A stretch of DNA of 64,000 bases. Source: CBDCFV01 sp965216425 (GTDB lineage: Bacteria; Chloroflexota; Dehalococcoidia; Lucifugimonadales; UBA3495). The notes below the pieces were generated by a model that worked only from the letters and a program-made list of their open reading frames with translations, searched no databases and was not told the origin of the DNA. The first letter of the stretch is position 1. Each line of letters opens with the position of its first letter. Shown here in pieces: positions 1 through 8,145 of the stretch. The stretch lies in the NCBI GenBank assembly GCA_965216425.1, contig CBDCFV010000005.1, positions 930,001 through 994,000 of the forward strand, read 5' to 3'. A program made the position numbers and the translations under genes.

Positions 1-132
1 AACAAGCCCGGAGAAGTCCCGTGCAAAGGAGTGGCGTAATATATCGCCAACGCCACCAAGCTCCCGGCCGTCGCGGGCGCCACCGGGAAAAAGCCTGATC
101 CCAGACCCGTGCCCATCGCCCAAGCCAACCTG
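1..132. other. window edge, no gene seen
   Basis: No open frame here has a recognisable product. The stretch lies downstream of the minus-strand metallopeptidase gene and is cut by the window start, so it could hold the end of a neighbouring gene that cannot be judged. Confidence 0.4.
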
Positions 133-162
133 AGCAGAACGAGCCGCGCCAAGCGTTCTGCT
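133..162 (-). terminator. hairpin just past the metallopeptidase stop
   Basis: AGCAGAACG (133-141) pairs perfectly with CGTTCTGCT (154-162) around a 12-nt loop. It begins three bases beyond the stop codon of the minus-strand metallopeptidase gene. There is no clear T tract, so this is only a plausible terminator or 3'-end stabilising structure. Confidence 0.4.
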
Positions 163-165
163 TGG

Positions 166-534
166 CTAACCATAACCCAAGCGGTGGAGGTCTTCCTCGG
201 TCATGCCCAGATAATGGCCGATCTCATGCAACAGGGTTATCTGTATCTCTTTCTCCGCTTCTTCTTCAGAAGCGCAGCTTTGCATGATCGGCTGGCGAAA
301 GATGGTGATGCAGTCCGGCAACGGCGGCTCGGGACCCTCCCTGTCGATCAACGGGACGCCGGTATACAGTCCTAACAACGTCTGCCCCTCGCCGACCGAC
401 TCCATGTCGTCCGGGCTGGGCCATTCCTCAACCACAATGTCGAGGTTGCGCAGCGCCCCCTTCATTGACGGCGGCACTTGCCGGTACGCTTGACGCACCA
501 AGCTGAGAAACTTGCGCTCGGATATGTAAATCAA
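166..534 (-). CDS. zincin-like metallopeptidase family protein (DUF1025-type)
   Basis: This is a 122-residue protein with a C-terminal HEIGHYLG motif, the HExxH zinc site of minigluzincins, followed by an acidic stretch (TEEDLHRLGYG) typical of the small Zincin_1/DUF1025 family. The length fits that family (about 110-130 aa). Start: a TTG at 534 that overlaps the TGA of the upstream endonuclease IV gene (TTGA), which indicates translational coupling. It is the last gene of a two-gene minus-strand unit with nfo. The substrate is unknown in the family; a cytoplasmic location is inferred from the lack of a signal peptide. Confidence 0.8.
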   Translation of the reverse strand: MIYISERKFLSLVRQAYRQVPPSMKGALRNLDIVVEEWPSPDDMESVGEGQTLLGLYTGVPLIDREGPEPPLPDCITIFRQPIMQSCASEEEAEKEIQITLLHEIGHYLGMTEEDLHRLGYG

Positions 535-1388
535 TTGTCGGCGCCGACCTGCTGCCGGATGGTTTTCAGAATGTCGATATTCCGTTGGTCCGGGCCTTTA
601 CCCTCAAACCCGGGCACTTCCAACAGGAACGGCACGTCACGAAAGGCCGGATGCCCCATTATGGTGGCGAAGCCGGATTCTCCGATGAACCCCTCGCCGA
701 TGTTGTCGTGCCGGTCGACGCCGGAACCGCAGGGGCGCTTGGAGTCGTTGGCGTGGACTGCCGCCAACCGTCCCTTTCCAATGGTGTCTTCAAACTCGGT
801 GATCATGGCTTCGATTCCCGGTGTAGTCGCCAGATCGTAACCGGCGGCAAAACTGTGCTGGGTGTCCAAGCACACCCTCAGCCTTGGGCTTCCGACGGCT
901 TCGATGATGCGCCCCAACTCCTCGAATTTTGCTCCTATGTGCTCCCCCATACCGGCCATATTTTCTACAGCCAAGCTGGGGCCATCGGGAGAGTTGTCCA
1001 GCACTCGCTTTAAGGAGTCGACGACTTGGTCGAAGATGGCGTCGTAGCCCGCTCCCTTATGACTGCCGGGATGAAAGATGACCGCATTCGCCTCAATGTC
1101 CGCAGCAAGGTTCATGTAGTTGATGAGGGACTGAATACCCTTTTCCAGGTTGGCCGGATTAGACGTTCCCAAGTTAATCAAGTAGATAGCGTGGAGGAAC
1201 GCCGGTCCTATACCGGCCTCCGCAGAGGCCGTTCGAAAGGCTTCTACTTCCTTCTCTGGCACGGGCTTGAAAGCCCAGCCCTGGGGCGACGACCCGAAAA
1301 TTTGCAGGGTCTCACAACCAATACCGGCAGCCCGCGCCACGGACTTGCTGACTCCACCGGCGCTGGATACGTGAGCTCCAATTTTCAT
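531..1388 (-). CDS. nfo: endonuclease IV (apurinic/apyrimidinic endonuclease)
   Basis: Endonuclease IV cleaves 5' of abasic sites in base-excision repair, using a trinuclear zinc site in a TIM barrel. The protein (285 aa from the chosen start) opens with MKIGAHVSSAGG and shows the family metal-ligand segments IFHPGSH, VCLDTQHSFAAGYD, VHANDSK and DRHDNIGEGFIG. Length is normal for the family. The ATG at 1388 was chosen because GGAGGG lies 5 nt upstream and MKIGAHVS is the usual family N-terminus; a TTG ten codons further up would add a non-conserved extension. A TATAAT box and a small dyad lie upstream (1428-1458). Confidence 0.93.
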   Translation of the reverse strand: MKIGAHVSSAGGVSKSVARAAGIGCETLQIFGSSPQGWAFKPVPEKEVEAFRTASAEAGIGPAFLHAIYLINLGTSNPANLEKGIQSLINYMNLAADIEANAVIFHPGSHKGAGYDAIFDQVVDSLKRVLDNSPDGPSLAVENMAGMGEHIGAKFEELGRIIEAVGSPRLRVCLDTQHSFAAGYDLATTPGIEAMITEFEDTIGKGRLAAVHANDSKRPCGSGVDRHDNIGEGFIGESGFATIMGHPAFRDVPFLLEVPGFEGKGPDQRNIDILKTIRQQVGADN

Positions 1389-1427
1389 TTGCGGCCCTCC
1401 CTGTTGGTTGTTACCCAAGCGGAATCA

Positions 1428-1458
1428 ATTATATGGCAGGAGACATGTTTAATGTCTC
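1428..1458 (-). promoter_or_regulatory. putative nfo promoter with overlapping dyad
   Basis: On the minus strand a perfect TATAAT (1433-1428) lies about 40 nt upstream of the nfo ATG. GAGACA at 1458-1453 is a possible -35 with a long 19-bp spacer. The segment includes the hairpin GAGACAT-gttta-ATGTCTC read across 1440-1458, which could be an operator. The assignment is from sequence only. Confidence 0.4.
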
Positions 1459-1804
1459 GGTTAGTCCTCCCATTAAATGGGCAATAATGCTATGAAATCG
1501 GCGAAGTTGGGGATGCCGTTAGAATGCGGGTGCGTTTTAAGTGTGACAAAGTCCCGTTGAACGTGCTGAGATACCCAACTATAAATCTGCCGACTCGTGA
1601 TTGAAAGGTTGGGCAGTCCGTCGCAAACCAGTCTCCAAAGCTTCTTTCAACAGCAACGGGAAAACGCCGGTTAACGAATTTGCACTTGCCGGTCACAGTC
1701 CTTCCACCATTCCGTCTGTCCGCCCATGCCCGATTTCAACCGTCGCTTAACGCTATGTTATTGGCTCCGGCAGAGACGAATCGGATACAATCCCCCCAAC
1801 TATT
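1459..1804. other. intergenic region between nfo and the alcohol dehydrogenase gene
   Basis: About 350 bp separate the divergently oriented nfo and alcohol dehydrogenase genes. A 68-codon minus-strand open frame (1490-1696) has no recognisable domain and was not accepted. The region presumably carries the promoter of the plus-strand gene, but no convincing -35/-10 pair could be picked. Confidence 0.4.
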
Positions 1805-2836
1805 ATGCGCGCATTGGTCTTGGAACAACCCGGAAGGCCCCCTGTCCTGGCCGTCAAGCATCTACCCACGCCGGTCCCTGGTCCCCATGAGGTGTTGGTC
1901 GAGGTGGCAGCCTGCGGATTTTGCCATCACGATTTGTTGGTGATGGCCGGGGTCCTCCGCCGCGGCGTAAAGCCCGGCGTCGTCCTGGGACACGAGATAG
2001 CAGGCGTAGTGGTGGATGCAGGGGCGGCTGTAACCGGCTTCCGCCGCGGCGACCATGTGGTCAGCCTGTTGACGGACGCCTGCGGGGAATGCGACCGGTG
2101 CCGCTCCGGCAGAGAGCACCGCTGTCTTCACGGGACGGGAATAGGCCACGGCAAGGACGGCGGATTCGCGGAATATGTCGCCATGTCCGAATTCAGCTTG
2201 GTGGGAATCCCGCCGGAATTGGACCTGGTAAAAGCCTCCCTGCTTGCTTGTCCTATGGGGGTTGCTCTAAGAGCTGCCGAATCTGTGGCCAGGACCGGCC
2301 CCGGTGATATTACGGTGGTAACCGGAGCGGGAGGGGGGCTTGGGATTCACGCGTTGCAGATCGCTTCAGCCTTGGGCAGCAGGGTCTTGGCCGTAACTAC
2401 ATCGCCGGACAAGCTGGGGCGTTTCGCTCCCCTGGGCGCCGAAGAAATCCTGCATTCGGACGAGTTAGACTTCAGCGAGTTGGTCCTGGCCCTGACAGAA
2501 GACCGGGGGGCCGACGTGGTCCTGGATACGGTGGGCTCGGCCCTTTTCGAATCTTCTTGGCGCAGCCTGGCCCAGTTCGGACGCTTGGTGTTGTTGGGAG
2601 AGGTGGCGGGACGTCCGGTGGAATTGAACTTGGCGGAAGTAATCTTCCGCGATGCTCAAGTGTTGGGATCCTCAGGCGTATCCCGACGCGAGGTGGCCCG
2701 AATTGCGGAGATGGTATCCCTCGGCAGCGTAACTCCGATACTTGCGGATACGCTGCCGCTGGAGGAAGCGGGCGTTGCCTTCGACCTGCTGGTTAGGAAA
2801 CAAGTCCTTGGCCGGCTTGCGCTTACCGCCCAATAA
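1805..2836 (+). CDS. zinc-dependent alcohol dehydrogenase (MDR superfamily)
   Basis: This 343-residue medium-chain dehydrogenase/reductase oxidises an alcohol (or reduces the aldehyde/ketone) with NAD(P). Catalytic zinc ligands appear in CGFCHHD and GHEIAG near residues 38-66. A structural zinc site CGECDRCRSGREHRC lies near 95-109. The Rossmann segment TGAGGGLGIHALQIA is near residue 175. The length matches the family and the substrate cannot be read from the sequence. The gene is convergent with secF and overlaps its 3' end by 14 bp. No obvious Shine-Dalgarno precedes the ATG. Confidence 0.88.
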   Translation: MRALVLEQPGRPPVLAVKHLPTPVPGPHEVLVEVAACGFCHHDLLVMAGVLRRGVKPGVVLGHEIAGVVVDAGAAVTGFRRGDHVVSLLTDACGECDRCRSGREHRCLHGTGIGHGKDGGFAEYVAMSEFSLVGIPPELDLVKASLLACPMGVALRAAESVARTGPGDITVVTGAGGGLGIHALQIASALGSRVLAVTTSPDKLGRFAPLGAEEILHSDELDFSELVLALTEDRGADVVLDTVGSALFESSWRSLAQFGRLVLLGEVAGRPVELNLAEVIFRDAQVLGSSGVSRREVARIAEMVSLGSVTPILADTLPLEEAGVAFDLLVRKQVLGRLALTAQ

Positions 2837-3815
2837 GACCCATCAACGTTGCGGCGGCCGTGGTCGACGACCTGCGCCCCCTGCCTATCACTCTGCCGAT
2901 GTCGCCCCGTTCCCAAATGACGATGAACTGGCTGGCAATGAATATGGAGCTGTAGGTCCCCACTATCGCCCCCACCGCCACAACCAACAGGAGTTCCCTG
3001 ATACTCGGGCCACCGATCAGCATCAACGCCAATAGCACGAACAGGGTAGTGAAACTGGTGTTTAACGACCGGCCAAGCGTGTCCGTGATGCTCAAATTAA
3101 CGACGGATTCCAGTGCCCGGTCCGGGAAACGGATTACGTTCTCCCTGACCCTGTCGAACACTACGATGGTGTCGTTAACACTGTAACCGGCTACAATCAG
3201 GACGCCGACGATGAACATGGAGTTGACTTCCATGTCCAAAACTTTCCCCAGGATGGAAAAGACTCCGAGGACGAACACCACATCGTGGACCAAGGCCAGT
3301 ATCGCGCTGATGCCGTACCGGTACGACTTGGGCACCCGACGGAACGCATACCAGACGTATAAAAGTATAAACACCGATGCCGCCAGCACCGAGTAAAACG
3401 CGTTCACCACGGTTTCACTAGCTACGATGGGCGAGACGGAGTCAAACTTGACCTTATCCTTCTCCAGTCCCAAGGATTCCTCAAGGTCTAACTCTATCCG
3501 CTCCCGTTCCGAAATATCGTCACCGAAAGCCTCTTGCAGTTGCTTGGTGCGGATGAAGTAGGAGGTCCCTCCCACCCGTTGAATCAACGCTTCGGGATGG
3601 CCGAGCCGGTCCATTCGGTCTTGAATCTGCTGCTCCGTAATGGCCGACTCAAAGGATACTTGCAGTACAGCCCCGCTGGTGAAGTCAATCCCCGGGTTGA
3701 GCCCGGAATTGCCGGAAGCCCACCCTGGCGGCAGGATCATGGAAAGCAAGCCCGGGAGAATCAACAAGCCCGAAAACAGGAAATACCAACCTCGTTTGGC
3801 AACTATATCCAACAC
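2823..3815 (-). CDS. secF: protein translocase subunit SecF
   Basis: SecF is an RND-type partner of SecD that uses the proton gradient to pull preproteins through SecYEG. The 330-aa protein has an N-terminal TM, the periplasmic P1-type segment NPGIDFTSGAVLQVSF, and a C-terminal bundle of five TMs with the diagnostic VGYSVNDTIVVFDRVREN motif near residue 215. The start is a GTG two bases beyond the secD stop, so the pair is translationally linked. It is the last gene of the nucleotidyltransferase-secD-secF unit. Confidence 0.95.
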   Translation of the reverse strand: MLDIVAKRGWYFLFSGLLILPGLLSMILPPGWASGNSGLNPGIDFTSGAVLQVSFESAITEQQIQDRMDRLGHPEALIQRVGGTSYFIRTKQLQEAFGDDISERERIELDLEESLGLEKDKVKFDSVSPIVASETVVNAFYSVLAASVFILLYVWYAFRRVPKSYRYGISAILALVHDVVFVLGVFSILGKVLDMEVNSMFIVGVLIVAGYSVNDTIVVFDRVRENVIRFPDRALESVVNLSITDTLGRSLNTSFTTLFVLLALMLIGGPSIRELLLVVAVGAIVGTYSSIFIASQFIVIWERGDIGRVIGRGRRSSTTAAATLMGLIGR

Positions 3816-3817
3816 TG

Positions 3818-5671
3818 CTACACCCTCCGTACCGTCGCGCCGCTGGATCGTTGCACCCGTTCCGGCGTAAAGAGATTAATCCGGCGGCTGAAACCGATCC
3901 ACGCCAATAGCTGAAGCAGATTGCGGCTCACTACAACAGCGGTGAACATGCTGGCGATAATGCCGATGCCCAAGCTTATGGCGAAACCGGTGATCAACCC
4001 GCCGCCCAAGCGGTCCCCGAACCAGATAAGCACGCCGCAGGTGATGAGCGTGGAAACGTTTCCGTCACGGATTGCCGGCCACGCCCGGTTGAACCCAACC
4101 TCCATAGCCGACGCTAGTGTCCGGCCAATACGCACTTCCTCTTTCATTCGCTCAAAAATCAGAACGTTAGCGTCCACCGCCATACCGACGGACAGGATGA
4201 ACCCGCCAATGTGAGAAAGGGTGAGGGTAACCGGTACCAGCTTGAACACCGCTAACACCAGGAGAGCGTAGACCACCAAGGAAACCGCGGCTACTATTCC
4301 GGCCATACGGTAGTAGGCCACCATGAAAACCATTACCAAGCCCAATCCCACCAAGCCGGCGAACAGGCTCTGCTTCAGGGACTCGGACCCCAACAGCGCC
4401 GCTACGTCGCTCTCCTGGATGATGTTAAGCGGCACGGGCAGACGTCCGGATTCAAGCTGGATCGCCAACGTCCGCGCTTCCTCCCGGGTGAACGGGTCGA
4501 ACGTGCCGCCGCTGATCTGACTTCGTCCGTCCCGAATCCACGCACGGGCGACCGGGGCCAGCAGTACATCCTCGTCCAAAAGAACTGCAATTCGTTTGGT
4601 TTGCACACCCACAATGCGGCGGGTGAGTTCACCGAAAATTTCACTCCCTCTGTCGTTGAAAGCGATATTGATTACCCAACCCGCCTCGATTTCAGACGTA
4701 GCGGCGTAAGCGCTCTCGAGGTCGTCTCCCGTGAGGCCAATGTCGGCATCGTCGAAACTGGTGCAATTTTGATCGGTGCAGGTGCGCTCTTTGAACTCCA
4801 GCGTGGCGGTCTGGCCAATCAGTTTTTTGGCTTCGTCTATACCGCTGGTGACACCAAAAGACTCGATGGCGACCGACAACTCCTGCCCCAGCCTTTCCTG
4901 AAGCCGTTCCTGCTTTACCGTCCCGATGGTGTTGGTCTTCAGCCTGAACGTCCGCTCATCTTCTTGGTCTATCGAGATTGTTCCGAGGTCCAGCGGCAGG
5001 ATAGCTGTTCGCAACGCCGCCGCGTCCACGGATTCGCTGAACGTAACGCGAGTTATGGAACCGCTGGCGCCGGGAAGTTGAACGATAATCCGGTCCTCAC
5101 CCAAGCGTTGAATAATGGGCTCTTCAGTCCCGAAAAGGTTCACCCGCCGGTTGATAATTTCGTGTACCCCCTCCATCTGGTCCGGAGTTGGGGGGTCAAT
5201 ATCCGTAACCGTAAAGGTCTCAAGGCTGCCGATGTCTTCTTCCAAGGCAGTCTCGAGCTTGGTCCGAGTGTCAGAGTCCAGCAACTCGGTCTTTATCTGG
5301 AAGGCGTTGCCGCCCTTGGACAATACTGACGCCAAAATGTCCACCCCGTCGGCGGCGTCGATTATTTCCCTTGGGGTAACGGCTTCGTTGAACGCGACGT
5401 CTATCTTGGTGCCGAAGTCGGCTTGGTACACCAAGTGCCCCCCGCCCCGCAAGTCAAGGCCCAACTTCAGGCCCAGCGGCCCGGTGCCCCCTCGTTCCAA
5501 GGTAATCCCCCCAAGCTGTAGATTGATATCTCTGAAAGCGAGGGTGGCAACCGATACGGCCAGAACGATCAGCACAAGGACCGACAATCGAATACTCCTC
5601 TCTCGAGAGGAGGGGGGAAACAGCAGCCAGAGGATCGAACCGAAGACCCCCCCTAATATCTTGGATGCCAC
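3818..5671 (-). CDS. secD: protein translocase subunit SecD
   Basis: This 617-aa membrane subunit works with SecF in late-stage protein export. It shows an N-terminal TM, the LGLDLRGGGHLVY motif near residue 70, a large extracytoplasmic domain (about 80-430), and a C-terminal RND-type TM block with GGFILSVGMAVDANVLIFER. The length is in the normal range. It starts with GTG three bases after the stop of the upstream nucleotidyltransferase gene and ends two bases before the secF GTG. Confidence 0.95.
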   Translation of the reverse strand: MASKILGGVFGSILWLLFPPSSRERSIRLSVLVLIVLAVSVATLAFRDINLQLGGITLERGGTGPLGLKLGLDLRGGGHLVYQADFGTKIDVAFNEAVTPREIIDAADGVDILASVLSKGGNAFQIKTELLDSDTRTKLETALEEDIGSLETFTVTDIDPPTPDQMEGVHEIINRRVNLFGTEEPIIQRLGEDRIIVQLPGASGSITRVTFSESVDAAALRTAILPLDLGTISIDQEDERTFRLKTNTIGTVKQERLQERLGQELSVAIESFGVTSGIDEAKKLIGQTATLEFKERTCTDQNCTSFDDADIGLTGDDLESAYAATSEIEAGWVINIAFNDRGSEIFGELTRRIVGVQTKRIAVLLDEDVLLAPVARAWIRDGRSQISGGTFDPFTREEARTLAIQLESGRLPVPLNIIQESDVAALLGSESLKQSLFAGLVGLGLVMVFMVAYYRMAGIVAAVSLVVYALLVLAVFKLVPVTLTLSHIGGFILSVGMAVDANVLIFERMKEEVRIGRTLASAMEVGFNRAWPAIRDGNVSTLITCGVLIWFGDRLGGGLITGFAISLGIGIIASMFTAVVVSRNLLQLLAWIGFSRRINLFTPERVQRSSGATVRRV

Positions 5672-5674
5672 TGA

Positions 5675-7156
5675 CTAACCTCCCACGCCCTTCCTGTCTT
5701 GGTTCAAGGCCGCCTTGACCAGGGCCATCGCATCTTCCCGGGAGGCGACCTCTCCCGCTGCGTAAGCTTCCTCAACTTGGTCCAGCAACCGGCCTATCAC
5801 AGGCCCCGGCTCCAGTTGGAACCATTGCATCAGATCACGCCCCGTAACCAACCGGACCTTTTGTTGCGATACAGGGGGTTGAGTGCCCACCTGTAATATA
5901 TACGCCACCATTCTAGCATGGGCCGTCCACGCATCTATGACAAGCTCGGGGCCCCTTGCGGCTAAATGGTCCGCCATCCACAGGTAAAGCGTGTCGACGG
6001 CTACCTCTCCCAGGTCCCGGAAGTACCGATAAATCGCCCTGTTTGTCGGAAGCTCAATACCCTGGTGCATGGTTGCCGGACGCATGTGCTGCCGCACCAT
6101 AGCCGCCACCGCGGCTACACCCTTGGAACTGAACCGAAGTTGGGCCAAGCGAGCTTCCGTAAATTCCGCGCCCAATTCCGGATGCCCAAGGAATCTGGTG
6201 CGGCCGGTCTCGTCGATAGACTTGGTTTGCGGCTTGCCGACGTCGTGGAGCAGGGCCCCTAATTTCAGCAGTGTGCGCCTTGTATGGCCGTCGCTGATTT
6301 GTTGCCCAAAATAAGCCTCCCGCTCCGCTGCCCACGGGACAAAGGAATAGACCGGCGAATTCTGGTGCCCCTTGGTAACCAATTCTGCTGTCTCGACAGC
6401 GTGAATCAAATGGCCCCAAACATCCCAGTAGTGTTCCTTGGGCTGGTCCACTCCTTTCGTTGCGCTTAACTCCGGAAATATCCGGCACAGCAGGTCGAGC
6501 CGGTCCAATACTTCCAAGTGTCCCTTGGCTCCATCCAATGCCAGCAGGTCAAGGAACTCGCTGCGCAACCGGTCGCCTGCTACCTTGTCGATTCTCGGAG
6601 CGTCGGCCAATATCATGCGGGCAGTGTCCGGGTCCAGTCGAAACCGCAGGCGCGCCGCCAGCCTGACCGCTCTCAAGAGACGCCCCGGGTCGTCCCGGAA
6701 TACGTTTGGCCCTATCGCTCGGATGTATTTGCGGGACATGTCCAGCCGGCCGTGGAATGGGTCGATCACCAACTCGCCCAATGCCGGGGTAAGGCCGGAC
6801 GCGAGTATGGCATCCAGAGGAAGCGCCAGCGCGTTTAAGCTGAAGTCCCGGTTGGCCAAGTCTTCTTCGATGTCTCCGTAGAACCCTCTCAGGTCTATCG
6901 TCCAAGTTTCTTCCTGCTCGCCGCCGTCCGGGTCCTGCGCCACCACCCGGCCGATTCCATGAGCCGTGCCCAAAGGAACGTAAGTCCCTCCAAGGAACCG
7001 GGCCAACTCCGGCCCTACTCTCTGGACGTCGGCTGTCAAGGCAATGTCCAAGTCGCGCTCAGGAGCCACCGACAACAACGTGTCTCTAAGGTAGCCCCCT
7101 ACCAAGTAAGCGCTGCTCCCTTGCCCGCTGAAGAAGTCTCTTAATTTGTTCAGCAT
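5675..7156 (-). CDS. CCA tRNA nucleotidyltransferase / poly(A) polymerase family with HD domain
   Basis: This is a class II nucleotidyltransferase that repairs or adds the tRNA 3' CCA, or polyadenylates RNA; sequence alone does not separate the two. Motifs in order: YLVGGYLRDTLL (head domain), RDLDIAL (catalytic carboxylates), NRDFSLNALAL, RLLRAVRLAARLRFRLD (RNA/ATP-binding region), then an HD phosphohydrolase domain with HDVGKP and HPELGAEF. The protein is 493 aa from ATG 7156. An in-frame ATG at 7219 would add 21 non-conserved residues, and neither start has a good Shine-Dalgarno. It is the first gene of a tight unit with secD-secF. Confidence 0.88.
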   Translation of the reverse strand: MLNKLRDFFSGQGSSAYLVGGYLRDTLLSVAPERDLDIALTADVQRVGPELARFLGGTYVPLGTAHGIGRVVAQDPDGGEQEETWTIDLRGFYGDIEEDLANRDFSLNALALPLDAILASGLTPALGELVIDPFHGRLDMSRKYIRAIGPNVFRDDPGRLLRAVRLAARLRFRLDPDTARMILADAPRIDKVAGDRLRSEFLDLLALDGAKGHLEVLDRLDLLCRIFPELSATKGVDQPKEHYWDVWGHLIHAVETAELVTKGHQNSPVYSFVPWAAEREAYFGQQISDGHTRRTLLKLGALLHDVGKPQTKSIDETGRTRFLGHPELGAEFTEARLAQLRFSSKGVAAVAAMVRQHMRPATMHQGIELPTNRAIYRYFRDLGEVAVDTLYLWMADHLAARGPELVIDAWTAHARMVAYILQVGTQPPVSQQKVRLVTGRDLMQWFQLEPGPVIGRLLDQVEEAYAAGEVASREDAMALVKAALNQDRKGVGG

Positions 7157-7360
7157 GGTGTTACCGTCAGCCCGCAAGTCTGCATCGTGGGCCTTATTTC
7201 GTATTGGATGGGAAATCATCGGCGGATGGAACGTTTGCCCGGCAAAAAGCCGACAGGGTTCTCCAGGCGCATATCATACGAATGCAACCCGGCCTCGCCG
7301 GGAAGCGTTGAGAGACGGCGTTACAGGGGACCAAAAGTGGGTAGATAGTGGGGTGATTCG

Positions 7361-7918
7361 CTATGCCGATTGCTCCGGGGTGTCCGGGCCGGATTCAACG
7401 GAGTCCTCAGATTCCTCTCCGTCAGCTTCGGACTCCTCTTCTTCTTCCTTCGTAATCTTCCACAGGCTGTCGGACGAAACCAAGTGGTCGATATACAGGT
7501 TCCCCTGCAAGTGCCCGGTTTCATGCTCAAGGGCTTGCGCCAGCAGCCCGTCCGCTTTGATTCGGATAACTTTACCGTCCAGCCCAATGGCGCGTGCCCG
7601 CACCGATTCCGAACGCTTGACCAACCCTCGATAACCGGGAATGCTCAAGCAGCCTTCAATTACCTCCCGTTCGCCCTCCCTCTTGACTATCTCCGGGTTG
7701 ATAAGCACCAAGGCCTCTTCCCAATCGGGTAGCTGTATAACCGCCACTTTTTGCACCGACCCCACTTGATTAGCCGCCAGTCCCACACCAAGCTCTGCAT
7801 GCATCGTTTCGATCATGTCATCGGTAAACCTTTTCAGATTCGGAGGAATCTTACCGATTTTCGTGGTGTGGCGACGCAATATTGGGTCCGGTAGATGTCG
7901 CATCTTCAGGACCGCCAA
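7361..7918 (-). CDS. def: peptide deformylase
   Basis: Peptide deformylase removes the formyl group from nascent N-terminal formyl-methionine. All three family motifs are visible: GVGLAANQVG, EGCLSIPGY (Cys metal ligand) and HETGHLQG (two His ligands and the catalytic Glu). The last motif is usually HEIDHLxG, so the Ile-Asp pair is replaced by Thr-Gly while the catalytic and metal residues remain. The protein carries an unusual Glu/Ser-rich C-terminal tail of about 30 residues (EEEEESEADGEESED). The TTG at 7918 was chosen because GGGAGG lies 9 nt upstream. Confidence 0.92.
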   Translation of the reverse strand: MAVLKMRHLPDPILRRHTTKIGKIPPNLKRFTDDMIETMHAELGVGLAANQVGSVQKVAVIQLPDWEEALVLINPEIVKREGEREVIEGCLSIPGYRGLVKRSESVRARAIGLDGKVIRIKADGLLAQALEHETGHLQGNLYIDHLVSSDSLWKITKEEEEESEADGEESEDSVESGPDTPEQSA

Positions 7919-7991
7919 TTTACCAGCCTCCCGGTGATGATGCCTGCTTTCATGTTATGTTGACACTTTCCCGTCATTCCCGTCCTTCCCC

Positions 7992-8047
7992 TCATTCCCG
8001 CCTTCGCGGGAATCCAGACCCGTCATTCCCGCGAAGGCGGGAATCCA
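7992..8047. repeat. REP-like palindromic repeat, pair
   Basis: Two copies of a short palindromic repeat (7992-8016 and 8023-8047). One has core TTCCCGCCTTCGCGGGAA and the other TTCCCGCGAAGGCGGGAA, each preceded by CA and followed by TCCA. They lie between priA and def. Each forms a strong hairpin with a 7-8 bp stem. Related copies are scattered through the window. Confidence 0.85.
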
Positions 8048-8145
8048 GAGACTTCTGGATGAGCGAGAGAAACGAATGCCTTAACATAAGGTTAACCAAA
8101 TTCGCCCGTGATTATATCCAAGGCCGTTTTGAGTGTAAAGCCGGA

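Noticed and set aside
1490..1696. 68-codon minus-strand frame upstream of nfo
   Set aside because: No recognisable domain or ribosome site; likely chance.
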